A stretch of DNA of 55,383 nucleotides, from NCBI GenBank assembly GCA_903901225.1, contig CAIUQE010000034.1, positions 81,391 through 136,773 of the forward strand, written 5' to 3'. Below are positions 9,063-16,197 of this stretch, piece by piece; positions within the stretch are counted from its first letter, which is position 1, and every line of letters starts with the position of its first letter. The notes below the pieces were generated by a model. It searched no databases and was not told the DNA's origin. It saw only the letters and a list, made by a program, of their open reading frames with translations. The translations under genes and the position numbers were made by a program. The stretch comes from Candidatus Omnitrophota bacterium. GTDB lineage: Bacteria > Omnitrophota > Gorgyraeia > Zapsychrales > Fredricksoniimonadaceae.

Positions 9063-9091
9063 ACTATAGCTAATTTAGCTAAAATAGTCAA
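9063..9091 (-). promoter_or_regulatory. Promoter and palindromic operator of the phd-relE-znu-glp run
   Basis: Reading on the minus strand there is TTGACT (9086-9091), a 17-base spacer, and TATAGT (9063-9068), a near-consensus sigma-70 promoter. Inside the spacer and touching the -10 is the perfect palindrome TAGCTAA-T-TTAGCTA (9067-9081), placed where binding would block RNA polymerase. This fits autorepression by the Phd-like antitoxin, whose start lies 24 bases further on. Confidence 0.75.
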
Positions 9092-9110
9092 TATGGCTGG
9101 AATACACGTG

Positions 9111-9491
9111 TCAAACGGGACGAAAAACCTTCAACTTGATGCCGGGCAAAGTTTTGAAATGTTTTTCATTGCCGGACATGAGAACCATGTCATTCTCCGC
9201 CGCAGTTGCCGCAATGATCGCGCCCCCCGCTGTCACGCCATGGGACAAGGCGAACTGCTCCATGTAGATCATGGCCCGGTGGCCGATATTGGGCGTAAAA
9301 GGAAGGATGTTGAACTGATAATCCGTCAGGAAAGACTTGATAAAGTTATGCTGCTGCTTGTTGGCCGCGCCCTGCAGCAACTCCATATACGTCTGGGCGG
9401 AAATGGCCCGGCTTTCGACCTGTTCAACGGCATGCGCCGCCTTCTCATTCCCACGCTGGACCCAGATCAGGATATCCGTATCAAAGAGCAT
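9111..9491 (-). CDS. VapC-like PIN-domain toxin with a substituted catalytic aspartate
   Basis: PIN-fold RNase toxin, 126 residues from the ATG at 9491. It has the first acidic residue in MLFDTDILIW, the second in ISAQTYMELLQG, and the C-terminal NDMVLMSGNEKHF block. At the place where most PIN proteins have Asp before Ala-x-Ile-Ala-Ala (third acidic residue), this protein has Gly (TAGGAIIAATA; codon GGC, one base from GAC). It may be weakened, or use a different acid. It overlaps the antitoxin gene upstream by 11 bases and ends about 20 bases before the -35 of the next promoter. Confidence 0.85.
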   Translation of the reverse strand: MLFDTDILIWVQRGNEKAAHAVEQVESRAISAQTYMELLQGAANKQQHNFIKSFLTDYQFNILPFTPNIGHRAMIYMEQFALSHGVTAGGAIIAATAAENDMVLMSGNEKHFKTLPGIKLKVFRPV

Positions 9492-9720
9492 TGTAGCGGC
9501 CACCCCGGATACGCTTCATTGTCGCCTCGACAGAACCAGCTTCATCACGGAACATCCCGAAGAAAGGGTGTTGCCTGACAGGGACCGTTGAACTTTCCCC
9601 CGCGGGAACGATCTCGCCCTTGACCCGTCCATGATATAGGATCTGCACCCTTTCCCGGCGTGTCAGGGCCTTGAGAACATCTTTCATCCGGTAACGGAGA
9701 TCCACCACAGTCGTCTGCAT
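9481..9720 (-). CDS. Phd/VapB-type antitoxin
   Basis: Small protein of 79 residues upstream of and overlapping the PIN toxin, so its partner antitoxin. The N-terminus (TTVVDLRYRMKDVLKALTRR) resembles a Phd-like DNA-binding fold and is followed by GRVKGEIVPAGE, commonly seen in VapC-linked antitoxins. An AAGGAGG Shine-Dalgarno sits six bases before the ATG. The exact antitoxin family is uncertain. Confidence 0.8.
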   Translation of the reverse strand: MQTTVVDLRYRMKDVLKALTRRERVQILYHGRVKGEIVPAGESSTVPVRQHPFFGMFRDEAGSVEATMKRIRGGRYNAL

Positions 9721-9735
9721 GCCGCGCCTCCTTAT

Positions 9736-9760
9736 AAATGTCTATTAGAAGTATACATTT
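9736..9760 (-). promoter_or_regulatory. Inverted repeat upstream of the VapBC-like pair
   Basis: AAATGT and ACATTT form an inverted repeat separated by 13 bases, 15 to 40 bases upstream of the antitoxin start. The position suits an autoregulatory operator, but the match is short and the call is tentative. Confidence 0.35.
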
Positions 9761-9785
9761 TATGCCATGAGAAGCAAGAGAATCA

Positions 9786-10552
9786 TTACTGAAGCTTCGC
9801 GTTGCGCAGAGAGCCGTTGCGCAAGGCCGTCGGCCCGCCGTTGTGGTAGAGCGCGGTGACATCGGCGGGGGTCAGGGCGCGGTTGTAAACACGGACGTCA
9901 TCGATGGAGCCATGAAAATAACTTACGAAAGTATGGCCAATAGAGAATGTGTTCGTTCCATTATAAACCATGGAAACAGCGTTTTGATTTGCAACTATTA
10001 CGCCATTTAAGTACAAATAAATATTATTTCCATCAAATACTCCCACAAGATGTGCCCAGGAACCGGCGCCGATTGCAGTAGAAATTCTGAGAAGGTCTGT
10101 TCCATTTCCAACACCAAAAACTACCTTGTTATCGTTTGCATAGAACATATATCCATTCGTCCAATGTACCACATCACTATATCCGGCAATCACGGCGCCA
10201 TCTGCGTATCCAGCTACAACCACGGGATTGATCCAAACCGATAGCGACACCAAGCTGGGAGATAAAGAAACGTGTTGACCAACACTCACATATTGAGTGC
10301 CCCCATCAAAACTCATTGCCCCATTCGCCCTGCCGAACCTGTCCGTCGTCGGTGTCGCTCCATTATTCGTGCCATCATTGTTTTTGCCGCTGTAATCCTT
10401 GGCATCGCCATCAAGTTTCCAATGTGCCACCAACCCGGTCGAGATATCAGCAGCTCTGACTTGGGAATTAGAAAAAATTATTAAAAACAGTAATAAAAAA
10501 ATGATGTGGCGTGGCGTGGCGTGGCGTGGCGTGGCGTGGCGTGGCGTGGCAT
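9786..10552 (-). CDS. Exported LamG-domain protein, start out of frame at a GCCAC repeat (phase-variable candidate)
   Basis: The long frame ends with a LamG/concanavalin-A-like domain: LVAHWKLDGDAKDYSGKNND, GAMSFDGGTQYVSVG, WAHLVGVFDGNNIYLYLNG and GSIDDVRVYNRALTPADVTA. Translating upstream of its TTG at 10433 gives a full signal peptide (core IIFLLLFLIIF, then SNSQVRAA) with no usable start in it. The only ATG with a Shine-Dalgarno (AAGGGAAG, four bases upstream) is at 10552, immediately before nine GCCAC units. In the present sequence this ATG reads only 23 codons, but with 8 units (or 5 or 11) it enters the signal peptide exactly in frame. So the gene appears to be OFF here. Expected role: surface or secreted carbohydrate- or protein-binding protein. 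It follows the DUF2442 gene by 35 bases. Confidence 0.75.
10506..10550. repeat. Nine tandem GTGGC/GCCAC pentanucleotides
   Basis: Nine perfect copies of GTGGC (plus strand) with no interruptions. The unit is 5 bases, so gain or loss of one unit shifts the frame of any gene reading through. It sits between the ATG and the signal peptide of the LamG gene and encodes the repeated peptide PRHAT, a positively charged n-region. Perfect short repeats of this kind mutate by slipped-strand mispairing. Confidence 0.95.
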
Positions 10553-10587
10553 TATTCTTCCCTTTACCAAACAGAGTGTCCCGAGGA

Positions 10588-10851
10588 TCAGGATGGGTTC
10601 ATACTACAGACAGAAATGCGCAAATGATCATACAGAAATTCAGGCGCCAGGTCCGCGCCATTATCCCACACAACCGTGCGCATCAGGGGATCAACTTTTA
10701 CCGTTTTAAACAATAATAGATCCTTAAGCGGGCCAAAGACATCGCCTTCAAGTTCATCGGCAAGATTAATTTCGCCTGAAGCCCCGTCATTGAAGACAAC
10801 ATGCAGCACATAATCATGAAGGTATTGAACACTGTTTACATGCAGGATCAT
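10588..10851 (-). CDS. DUF2442 protein
   Basis: 87 residues, matching the small DUF2442 family (MILHVNSVQYLHDYVLHVVF, then FNDGASGEINLADELEG and FKTVKVDPLMRTVVWDNGADLAPEFLYD). Function is not established. It lies four bases after the DUF4160 gene; the two families are often found as neighbours and are suspected to form a toxin-antitoxin-like unit. No catalytic residues can be named. Confidence 0.8.
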   Translation of the reverse strand: MILHVNSVQYLHDYVLHVVFNDGASGEINLADELEGDVFGPLKDLLLFKTVKVDPLMRTVVWDNGADLAPEFLYDHLRISVCSMNPS

Positions 10852-10855
10852 ATGT

Positions 10856-11113
10856 TTATTCCAATGGCTTGATGGGAAACAGCTGTTTCTTGTTTACAGC
10901 CAATTCCCATTCTTTTCGTAATTCATCCTGATGAATTTGACGCCACTCCTGAACAAGCCCCAAAGCGCGTCTTGACATACTTCCGGTCACTTGACCGCTT
11001 TCAATTTCGACAATGACTTCGTCATCGCCATAACGGGCATGAAAATGTGCCGGCGCATGCTCACGCCAAAAGATGTAAATCGCTATTCCATAAAACTGAC
11101 TAATAATTGGCAT
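10856..11113 (-). CDS. DUF4160 protein
   Basis: 85 residues of the DUF4160 family: MPIISQFYGIAIYIFWREHA, then PAHFHARYGDDEVIVEIESG. The HxPAHFHARY segment with two histidines is the family hallmark. It is the first gene of a pair with DUF2442 and lies among several toxin-antitoxin modules, which supports a related role, but none is proven. The gap upstream (11114-11215) holds nothing I can recognise. Confidence 0.82.
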   Translation of the reverse strand: MPIISQFYGIAIYIFWREHAPAHFHARYGDDEVIVEIESGQVTGSMSRRALGLVQEWRQIHQDELRKEWELAVNKKQLFPIKPLE

Positions 11114-11215
11114 ACCAATAACCTTGGAAACATTAAAATTCTTGATGCATAATGCTCCACAAGTTTAACATAAAACACTATAGAATAAACCTAATTCTCC
11201 TGCCCCCTCCCCGTG

Positions 11216-11992
11216 CTACGCGGCCTGGAGGAACTGGACGACGCGGGCAACGAGGCTTGTCGGAAGGATGCGCGTTAGAAAAACGGCACAACGATTGTCC
11301 CAGCCGTAAATGGCGACGGCCTGGCCCTTGACCATCGCGCGGTAGCCGTACTCCGCCACGGCGCGGGCCGGTGCCAGCTCACGGTCTTTGTTGACGCGGA
11401 TATGCGTGTTGGCCGCCCTTTGCTGGAATCCCGACGCTGTCGGGCCGGGACACAGGCAGGTCACCGTGACCCCGCGGCCCGCGACTTCACGGGCCAGCGC
11501 GGCGGAAAATGAATGGACATACGCCTTGGAGGCAAAATACACGCTCATCAGCGGCCCCGGCGCGAACGCGGCGGTCGAAGCCACATTGAGGACACTCCCG
11601 CGGCCCCGGCGCAGCATGCCCGGCAAAAGCAGGCGCGTCAATTGCGTCAGCGCGACAATATTCACCTGCAACATTCCGGTCTGGGCCTGCCAGTCAGTGT
11701 CCTCGAACAGCCCCCAGGTCCCAAACCCGGCATTATTGACCAGCACATCGACGGTCAGGCCGCGGCTGGTGAGCTCCCAGTCGATCCGCGCGGGCGCGCC
11801 GGCATCCGCGAGGTCGGCCGTGATCACATGGACCTTGATGCCATAACGCGTTTCAAATTCCCGGCGCGCGTCCTCCAGCTTCTCCGTGCCGCGCGCGGTA
11901 ATGACCAGGTCATACTTGTTGGCCGCGAAAACTGCCGCCAGCGCGTAACCGATCCCGCCCGACGCCCCTGTCACCAATGCCGTTCGTGTCAT
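11216..11992 (-). CDS. Short-chain dehydrogenase/reductase
   Basis: NAD(P)-dependent classical SDR, 258 residues. It has the nucleotide-binding TGASGGIGYALA near the N-terminus, the NNAGFGTWG motif, the catalytic serine in NVASTAAFAP and the YFASK (YxxxK) catalytic pair, followed by CLCPGPTASGF. The substrate is unknown; the DltE/YqjQ-like layout fits many lipid or ketone reductases. It starts 12 bases after the aminotransferase stop, so the two are co-transcribed and may act in sequence. Confidence 0.9.
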   Translation of the reverse strand: MTRTALVTGASGGIGYALAAVFAANKYDLVITARGTEKLEDARREFETRYGIKVHVITADLADAGAPARIDWELTSRGLTVDVLVNNAGFGTWGLFEDTDWQAQTGMLQVNIVALTQLTRLLLPGMLRRGRGSVLNVASTAAFAPGPLMSVYFASKAYVHSFSAALAREVAGRGVTVTCLCPGPTASGFQQRAANTHIRVNKDRELAPARAVAEYGYRAMVKGQAVAIYGWDNRCAVFLTRILPTSLVARVVQFLQAA

Positions 11993-12004
11993 AAGCCAAA
12001 CTCC

Positions 12005-13366
12005 TCAGACGTTTAAAGTGCGCCGCATCATGCCGATGGCTTCCGCCCAGAAACCTTCGGACGTGTGCGCCTCGCGGGCCACCGCGGCGATAGCGCGCAC
12101 ATACTGGTCCAGCTGTTCCTTCGTGGTCACCAGTGGGGGGACGGCCTTGAGCACCATGAAATCGTTCCCGCAGATCTGCGTGATGATCCCCTTGTCGCGG
12201 AACATGCGCATCACGAGCACCTGGCCGAACATCGCCGGGTGGATCCGCTTGAACGCCTCGAACGGCATCCTCAGCAAAAGTTTCTGTGGCTCCCGCCATT
12301 CGATACCGGTGAACATCCCAAAGCCCCTCACGGCCTTAAACATTTCATACGGCGCCAGCGCTTCCTTGAGGTTGCGGCGGAACTCATCGCCGAGCACCGT
12401 GCTGCTCTTCCCGAGGCCTTCACCTTCAAGCACGTCAAGCGTGGCAAGGACGACGCGCATGGCAAGGGCATTCTCCCCGAACGTGGACGTTTGGATCCCC
12501 GCGCGCGAAAGGGAACTGTACATGGAATCCGAGATCTTCTGTGTCATGAGGACAGCCCCGACCGGGATAAGCCCGCCGCTCAACGCCTTCGCCAGCACCA
12601 CCATGTCCGGCTCAACGCCAAAATGGTGCGCGGCCAAAAACGGCCCCGTGCGGTAAACACCGGTCTGAACCTCGTCGAGGACGAACAGCGTGCCGTAATT
12701 GCGGCACAAGCGCTGGACTTCTTTCAGATAATTGCCCTGGGGCAGCTTGATCCCGGCCTCGGCCTGGATAGGTTCAAGAATGAACGCCGCGAATTTCCGG
12801 GTGGCCAACTTGGCTTCCAGCGCCGCGAGATCATTGAACGGGATAGCTTCCGTGCCCGGCAACAGCGGCCCGAAACCCTTCTTCCAAGTCTCATCGCCCA
12901 TCAGCGACAAGGCGCCGCAGGTGAGCCCGTGGAACGCGCCGTCACAATAAAGCAGGCCCGGGCGTTTGGTGTGCGCGCGGGCGAATTTGATCACCGCCTC
13001 GACGCCTTCACTTCCCGAACTGCAAAAAAAGACGCGGCTCAGGTGCTGGCCGGCCAGCCCACACAGCCTTTTGGCCGCGATGCCCGCCAACTCCGGAACA
13101 TGGCTTTGCAGCATCGAGGGGCCGTTCTTGTCGAGCTCGTCCTTGAGGGCCGCGATGATCGCCGGATGGTTATGCCCCGTGTTGTAGACGCAAAACCCGG
13201 AAAGGAAATCCAGGATCGTGCGGCCGTCCGTCGTCAAGAGTTCGGTCCCCTGGCAGCGGTCGTACTGCGCGTTCATCTCCAGCAGGTTCAAGAGCCGCAC
13301 CCACTGCGGATTCACATACGTCCCGTACGCCGTCTGAGAAACTTCATCAAGTATTGCCTGTGACAT
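12005..13366 (-). CDS. Class III PLP-dependent aminotransferase
   Basis: Fold-type I aminotransferase of the ornithine/putrescine/GABA group, 453 residues. Signatures: DFLSGFCVYNTGHNHP, SSGSEGVEAVIKFARAHTKR, DGAFHGLTCGALS, FILEPIQAEAGI, and the segment LFVLDEVQTGVYRTG with the PLP-binding aspartate, then VVLAKALSGG with the Schiff-base lysine. All catalytic residues appear present. The substrate cannot be told; some class III enzymes with this N-terminus act on lipid or polyamine substrates. It is the first gene of an operon with the SDR. Confidence 0.9.
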   Translation of the reverse strand: MSQAILDEVSQTAYGTYVNPQWVRLLNLLEMNAQYDRCQGTELLTTDGRTILDFLSGFCVYNTGHNHPAIIAALKDELDKNGPSMLQSHVPELAGIAAKRLCGLAGQHLSRVFFCSSGSEGVEAVIKFARAHTKRPGLLYCDGAFHGLTCGALSLMGDETWKKGFGPLLPGTEAIPFNDLAALEAKLATRKFAAFILEPIQAEAGIKLPQGNYLKEVQRLCRNYGTLFVLDEVQTGVYRTGPFLAAHHFGVEPDMVVLAKALSGGLIPVGAVLMTQKISDSMYSSLSRAGIQTSTFGENALAMRVVLATLDVLEGEGLGKSSTVLGDEFRRNLKEALAPYEMFKAVRGFGMFTGIEWREPQKLLLRMPFEAFKRIHPAMFGQVLVMRMFRDKGIITQICGNDFMVLKAVPPLVTTKEQLDQYVRAIAAVAREAHTSEGFWAEAIGMMRRTLNV

Positions 13367-13402
13367 GTTCTTTCTCCTTATGTCTTGTTATACATCACAT
13401 TA

Positions 13403-13984
13403 TCATATCTCGATCTTCACCCTGATCGCCAGGTTGTCCCTGCGCGGGATGTACTTCACCAAAAGCTGGTCTCCCGGTGCCACGATCTTTGTTTCAGGCG
13501 CCGGTTCATCACCCTCATAAATTGGGGTGTCAGGTTCCATCACAAATTTGAAGCGCTCCCCAAATACGTTGACGAGCACAACGACCAGCCGCACCGTACT
13601 GCCAGTCCCGTCAGCAACAACCGATTCCACCTTCCCCTCGAATGTCCGGTTGGAAGATGTGCCGGACGCAGGCGCTGGCGCCGGCGCGCGGGGCCGCGGG
13701 GGTGGCGGCGGTGGCGGCACTGACGCGGACACCAGGACCTCTCCCGGATCAGTCGGCGACGCCGCTGGTGCCGACGTGTAATCAACAGGCGCCGGAACGT
13801 TGTAACTGGGAACTGACATTCGCGGCGGCAACGATGACGCCGAAGGCTGGGGTGACGCCACCCGCGCCGGCATGACCCTGCGTGTCGCCCCGGCCACCGC
13901 GTCGGGATGCCCCGCGTCCCTGGCCAAAAAAAGATACGTCAGCGCCAGCGTTGTCCCGATCCAGCCAAGCCTTTGCCTTGTCAT
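13403..13984 (-). CDS. Proline-rich exported protein with C-terminal beta domain
   Basis: 193 residues, not assigned to a named family. An N-terminal hydrophobic segment (IGTTLALTYLFLA) suggests export or a membrane anchor. Residues about 40-112 are a low-complexity Pro/Ala/Ser linker including a run of eight prolines, coded by a GGT/GGC-rich stretch. The C-terminal 80 residues (FEGKVESVVADGTGSTVRLV, then APGDQLLVKYIPRRDNLAIR) resemble a small beta-barrel of the DUF5666 type. It starts 9 bases after the DUF4405 gene, so the two are probably expressed together at the cell envelope. Confidence 0.65.
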   Translation of the reverse strand: MTRQRLGWIGTTLALTYLFLARDAGHPDAVAGATRRVMPARVASPQPSASSLPPRMSVPSYNVPAPVDYTSAPAASPTDPGEVLVSASVPPPPPPPRPRAPAPAPASGTSSNRTFEGKVESVVADGTGSTVRLVVVLVNVFGERFKFVMEPDTPIYEGDEPAPETKIVAPGDQLLVKYIPRRDNLAIRVKIEI

Positions 13985-13993
13985 CGGCTATCC

Positions 13994-14215
13994 TTATCCG
14001 AAATAAATGTATTTGACCATGCGCCAATGCAGGACAAGATGCGCGGTGACAAACGCCAGCATCAACGCGCCGCTGCACGCGTGGGCCAGGTAGATCACGT
14101 GCTCCGTCTCCTTCGGCATAACGACAAAAAAAAGCACACCGCTCGTCACGACCTGAAAAATAAAAAAGATGAATAAAATGACATTACCCCATAACAACAT
14201 CTTCGCTTTGCTCAT
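13994..14215 (-). CDS. DUF4405-like small membrane protein with histidine pairs
   Basis: 73 residues with two membrane helices (about 8-32 and 42-62). Histidines lie at residues 39, 45, 59 and 63 (HVIYLAH and TAHLVLHW), the pattern of the DUF4405 and cytochrome b561-like families, where they can bind haem. It may pass electrons between quinones and a periplasmic partner; this is inference. Nearest upstream neighbour is the quinone-type methyltransferase gene, separated by a 185-base gap that holds a 62-bp repeat. Confidence 0.65.
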   Translation of the reverse strand: MSKAKMLLWGNVILFIFFIFQVVTSGVLFFVVMPKETEHVIYLAHACSGALMLAFVTAHLVLHWRMVKYIYFG

Positions 14216-14270
14216 ACCATCATCCTTTAGCCTTTGTTATTTCTTACACTTATCCGGATATAATATTGGA

Positions 14271-14332
14271 GCGTAGGGGCGGACTTTATGTCCGCCCATC
14301 GTGCCGGGCCGACACAAGGTCGGCCCCTACGC
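14271..14332. repeat. 62-bp double-hairpin repeat, copy 1
   Basis: Terminal inverted repeats GCGTAGGGGC and GCCCCTACGC enclose two hairpins: GGGCGGAC-TTTAT-GTCCGCCC and GGGCCGAC-ACAAG-GTCGGCCC, joined by an 8-base centre (ATCGTGCC). Both 27-nt arms are identical to those of the copy at 36826-36887, while the centre differs. It lies between the ubiE-like gene and the DUF4405 gene. This is a REP/MITE-like element; no coding capacity. Confidence 0.92.
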
Positions 14333-14400
14333 ATCATGAAACATGACGCGATATTGTGTTAACATTCCAACGAAATAGAAATTCCAACTTACACGTGCTG

Positions 14401-15150
14401 TTATTTTTCCCCGATCTGCTGGGCCAACCCTCCGAACATATATTCCTTGCCGCGGAGTTTCTTGAACCCGACCTCGGCCATCATGCCCAGGATCTCCTGC
14501 GGCGGCGGGAAATATTTGTTGGACGTGCTCAAATAAGCGTAGGAATTAAATTCTCCCCGATGGAACAAAACCTGCCCGAGCCAGGGCATGAGCGTTTCAT
14601 AGTAAACATGATAAAGGGGCCGTGACCAGCCGCGCGGCTTGCCCAGGTCAAGGCTAATGAACCGCCCTGAAGGCTTAAGGACCCGGTAAACCTCTTCAAG
14701 CCCGGCGGGAATGCTCTTGAAATTCCTCAACCCAAAACCCATCATCACCGCGTCGAAGGTGTTGTCAGCGAACGGCAATGCCAGCGCGTCACCTGTGTTA
14801 AAACGGATGCTCCCGAAACCATCTTTGGCAGCCTTTTCCCTGGCAATGGCCAGCATGGGCTCTGACACATCAACCGCGTCGATCGCAAGGCCCTTGCATT
14901 GCCGCGCCATCATGATGGCCAGGTCTCCCGTGCCCGTGCAGACATCCAGCACGCGCATCCGGGGCCTGAGTTCCAGGTCCCTGACGACGGCATATTTATA
15001 CGCTTTCTGCTGTCCGAGCGAAATGACCTCGTTAAGACGGTCATACTTCCGCGCGAGCTGGTCGAAGAACGACCGGTTACCTTCTTCCCACGAGGTCGCC
15101 TTGAAATGCCTGTCAAACCCCATGGCCTGTACCATCTGCATATCTTTCAT
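14401..15150 (-). CDS. UbiE/MenG-family C-methyltransferase
   Basis: SAM-dependent methyltransferase of the UbiE/COQ5 family, 249 residues. Motifs: FFDQLARKYDRLNEVISLG near the N-terminus, the SAM-binding VLDVCTGTGDLAI, FADNTFDAVMMGFGLRNF, and LKPSGRFISLDLGKP. Members methylate demethylmenaquinone or other quinol rings. Two roles are open: MenG for menaquinone (menD/menF lie 12 kb away), or ring methylation of the product of the type III polyketide synthase 12 bases upstream in the same operon. The operon context favours the second, the family name the first. Confidence 0.88.
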   Translation of the reverse strand: MKDMQMVQAMGFDRHFKATSWEEGNRSFFDQLARKYDRLNEVISLGQQKAYKYAVVRDLELRPRMRVLDVCTGTGDLAIMMARQCKGLAIDAVDVSEPMLAIAREKAAKDGFGSIRFNTGDALALPFADNTFDAVMMGFGLRNFKSIPAGLEEVYRVLKPSGRFISLDLGKPRGWSRPLYHVYYETLMPWLGQVLFHRGEFNSYAYLSTSNKYFPPPQEILGMMAEVGFKKLRGKEYMFGGLAQQIGEK

Positions 15151-15162
15151 AAGGCCCCCTCT

Positions 15163-16197
15163 TTAAATAGTCCAGCGCACAATGGCGCCATTGACCGTCA
15201 GCCCCGCCCCGTAACTGAGCATCAGCGCCGGAGTTCCATCATCATAAATATTATTATCCATCATCTGTTTGAGGACATACAGGACACTTGGCGACGACAT
15301 ATTGCCGAACTCGGCCAGAACGCGGCGGCTCACATCCAGCGTATTCGGCGCAAGGTTCAGCTCGACCTGAAGCCGGTCCAGGATCGCCCGCCCGCCGGTG
15401 TGGCAGGCAATGATCTCGGGTAAACGCTCAAGCTTCATCACTTTCAAAACATCCCTGACGCCTTCGGCCACGATGCGCGGCACGTTCTTGCTGAGAATGT
15501 TGGTCAGACGCCCGTCAACGGTCTTGAAACGCAGTTCTTCACGGTAATGGGGGAACAGCAATGACGCGTGCTGTTCCAGCGCCCAGCCGGGCCTGGCATC
15601 ATTGGTCAGGATACAGGCCGCCGCGCCGTCGCCAAAGATCGAGTTGGAAACGATCTGGTCAACCGTATCGCCGTTCACGAAAGCCGCGGAACATATCTCC
15701 ACCGCGACCAGAAGGAGGTTCGCCCCCGGATGCATGGCGAGAAAATTATCCGCGTTACGCAGTGCCGGGAGCGCGGCGCCGCAACCATGCCCCACCATGT
15801 CCAGCATGTAAATGTCCGGCCGCAGGCCCAGCGCCTCTGTGACATACGAGGTCAATCCCGGGCAAAGATAGCCAGTGCAGGTCACGACGATAAGCCCGTC
15901 GATCTTCTCCGGCGTCAGGCCGGCTGCCTCCAGGCATTTCTGTCCGGCCTGCGCGGCAAGTTCCACCGCGGTCCGCTCAAAACGCACGATGCTGTCATTG
16001 CTCGATTCCTGCAGGACCTGGGCGACTCCCTCGGCAGCGACTGTCCGCGTGCGGATCCCGTCGTCCGCCAGGAAACGCCGGTAAAAATCTTTCCGGCGCT
16101 CGGGAAGGTCCAGGGCCATGACGAAAGGCAACAGCTCCTTCTGCTCGATCTTCAACGGCGGATTGGCCGTCTGGATATGTGTGATACGTGCTTTCAT
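15163..16197 (-). CDS. Type III polyketide synthase (chalcone/alkylresorcinol synthase-like)
   Basis: Homodimeric ketosynthase that extends an acyl-CoA with malonyl-CoA and cyclises the chain to an alkylresorcinol, pyrone or similar. 344 residues. The catalytic triad is visible: Cys139 in GHGCGAALPALRNA, His266 in IIACHTGGRAIL, Asn299 in EFGNMSSPSVLYVL; FGDGAAACIL is also conserved. The start is the ATG at 16197, overlapping the FAD oxidoreductase stop as ATGA and with AGG a few bases upstream; a longer frame lies inside the previous gene. With the flavoprotein and methyltransferase around it, it resembles the srsABC-type phenolic lipid clusters. Confidence 0.92.
   Translation of the reverse strand: MKARITHIQTANPPLKIEQKELLPFVMALDLPERRKDFYRRFLADDGIRTRTVAAEGVAQVLQESSNDSIVRFERTAVELAAQAGQKCLEAAGLTPEKIDGLIVVTCTGYLCPGLTSYVTEALGLRPDIYMLDMVGHGCGAALPALRNADNFLAMHPGANLLLVAVEICSAAFVNGDTVDQIVSNSIFGDGAAACILTNDARPGWALEQHASLLFPHYREELRFKTVDGRLTNILSKNVPRIVAEGVRDVLKVMKLERLPEIIACHTGGRAILDRLQVELNLAPNTLDVSRRVLAEFGNMSSPSVLYVLKQMMDNNIYDDGTPALMLSYGAGLTVNGAIVRWTI

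Noticed and set aside
10506..10550. Tandem repeat considered as a CRISPR or minisatellite
   Set aside because: Units are only 5 bases with no spacers; it is a simple-sequence repeat in a gene start.
12065..13363. Long plus-strand open frame (432 codons) antisense to the aminotransferase
   Set aside because: It mirrors a clearly conserved enzyme on the other strand, has Arg/His/Gln-rich composition and no recognisable motif; a GC-rich shadow.
13680..13720. GGT/GGC-rich stretch considered as another slippage switch
   Set aside because: It codes a polyproline/alanine linker with mixed codons, is not a perfect repeat and does not sit at a gene start.
14401..15150. Naming the UbiE-like methyltransferase as menG outright
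   Set aside because: menD and menF are in the window but 12 kb away, while a polyketide synthase is 12 bases upstream; the role is left open.
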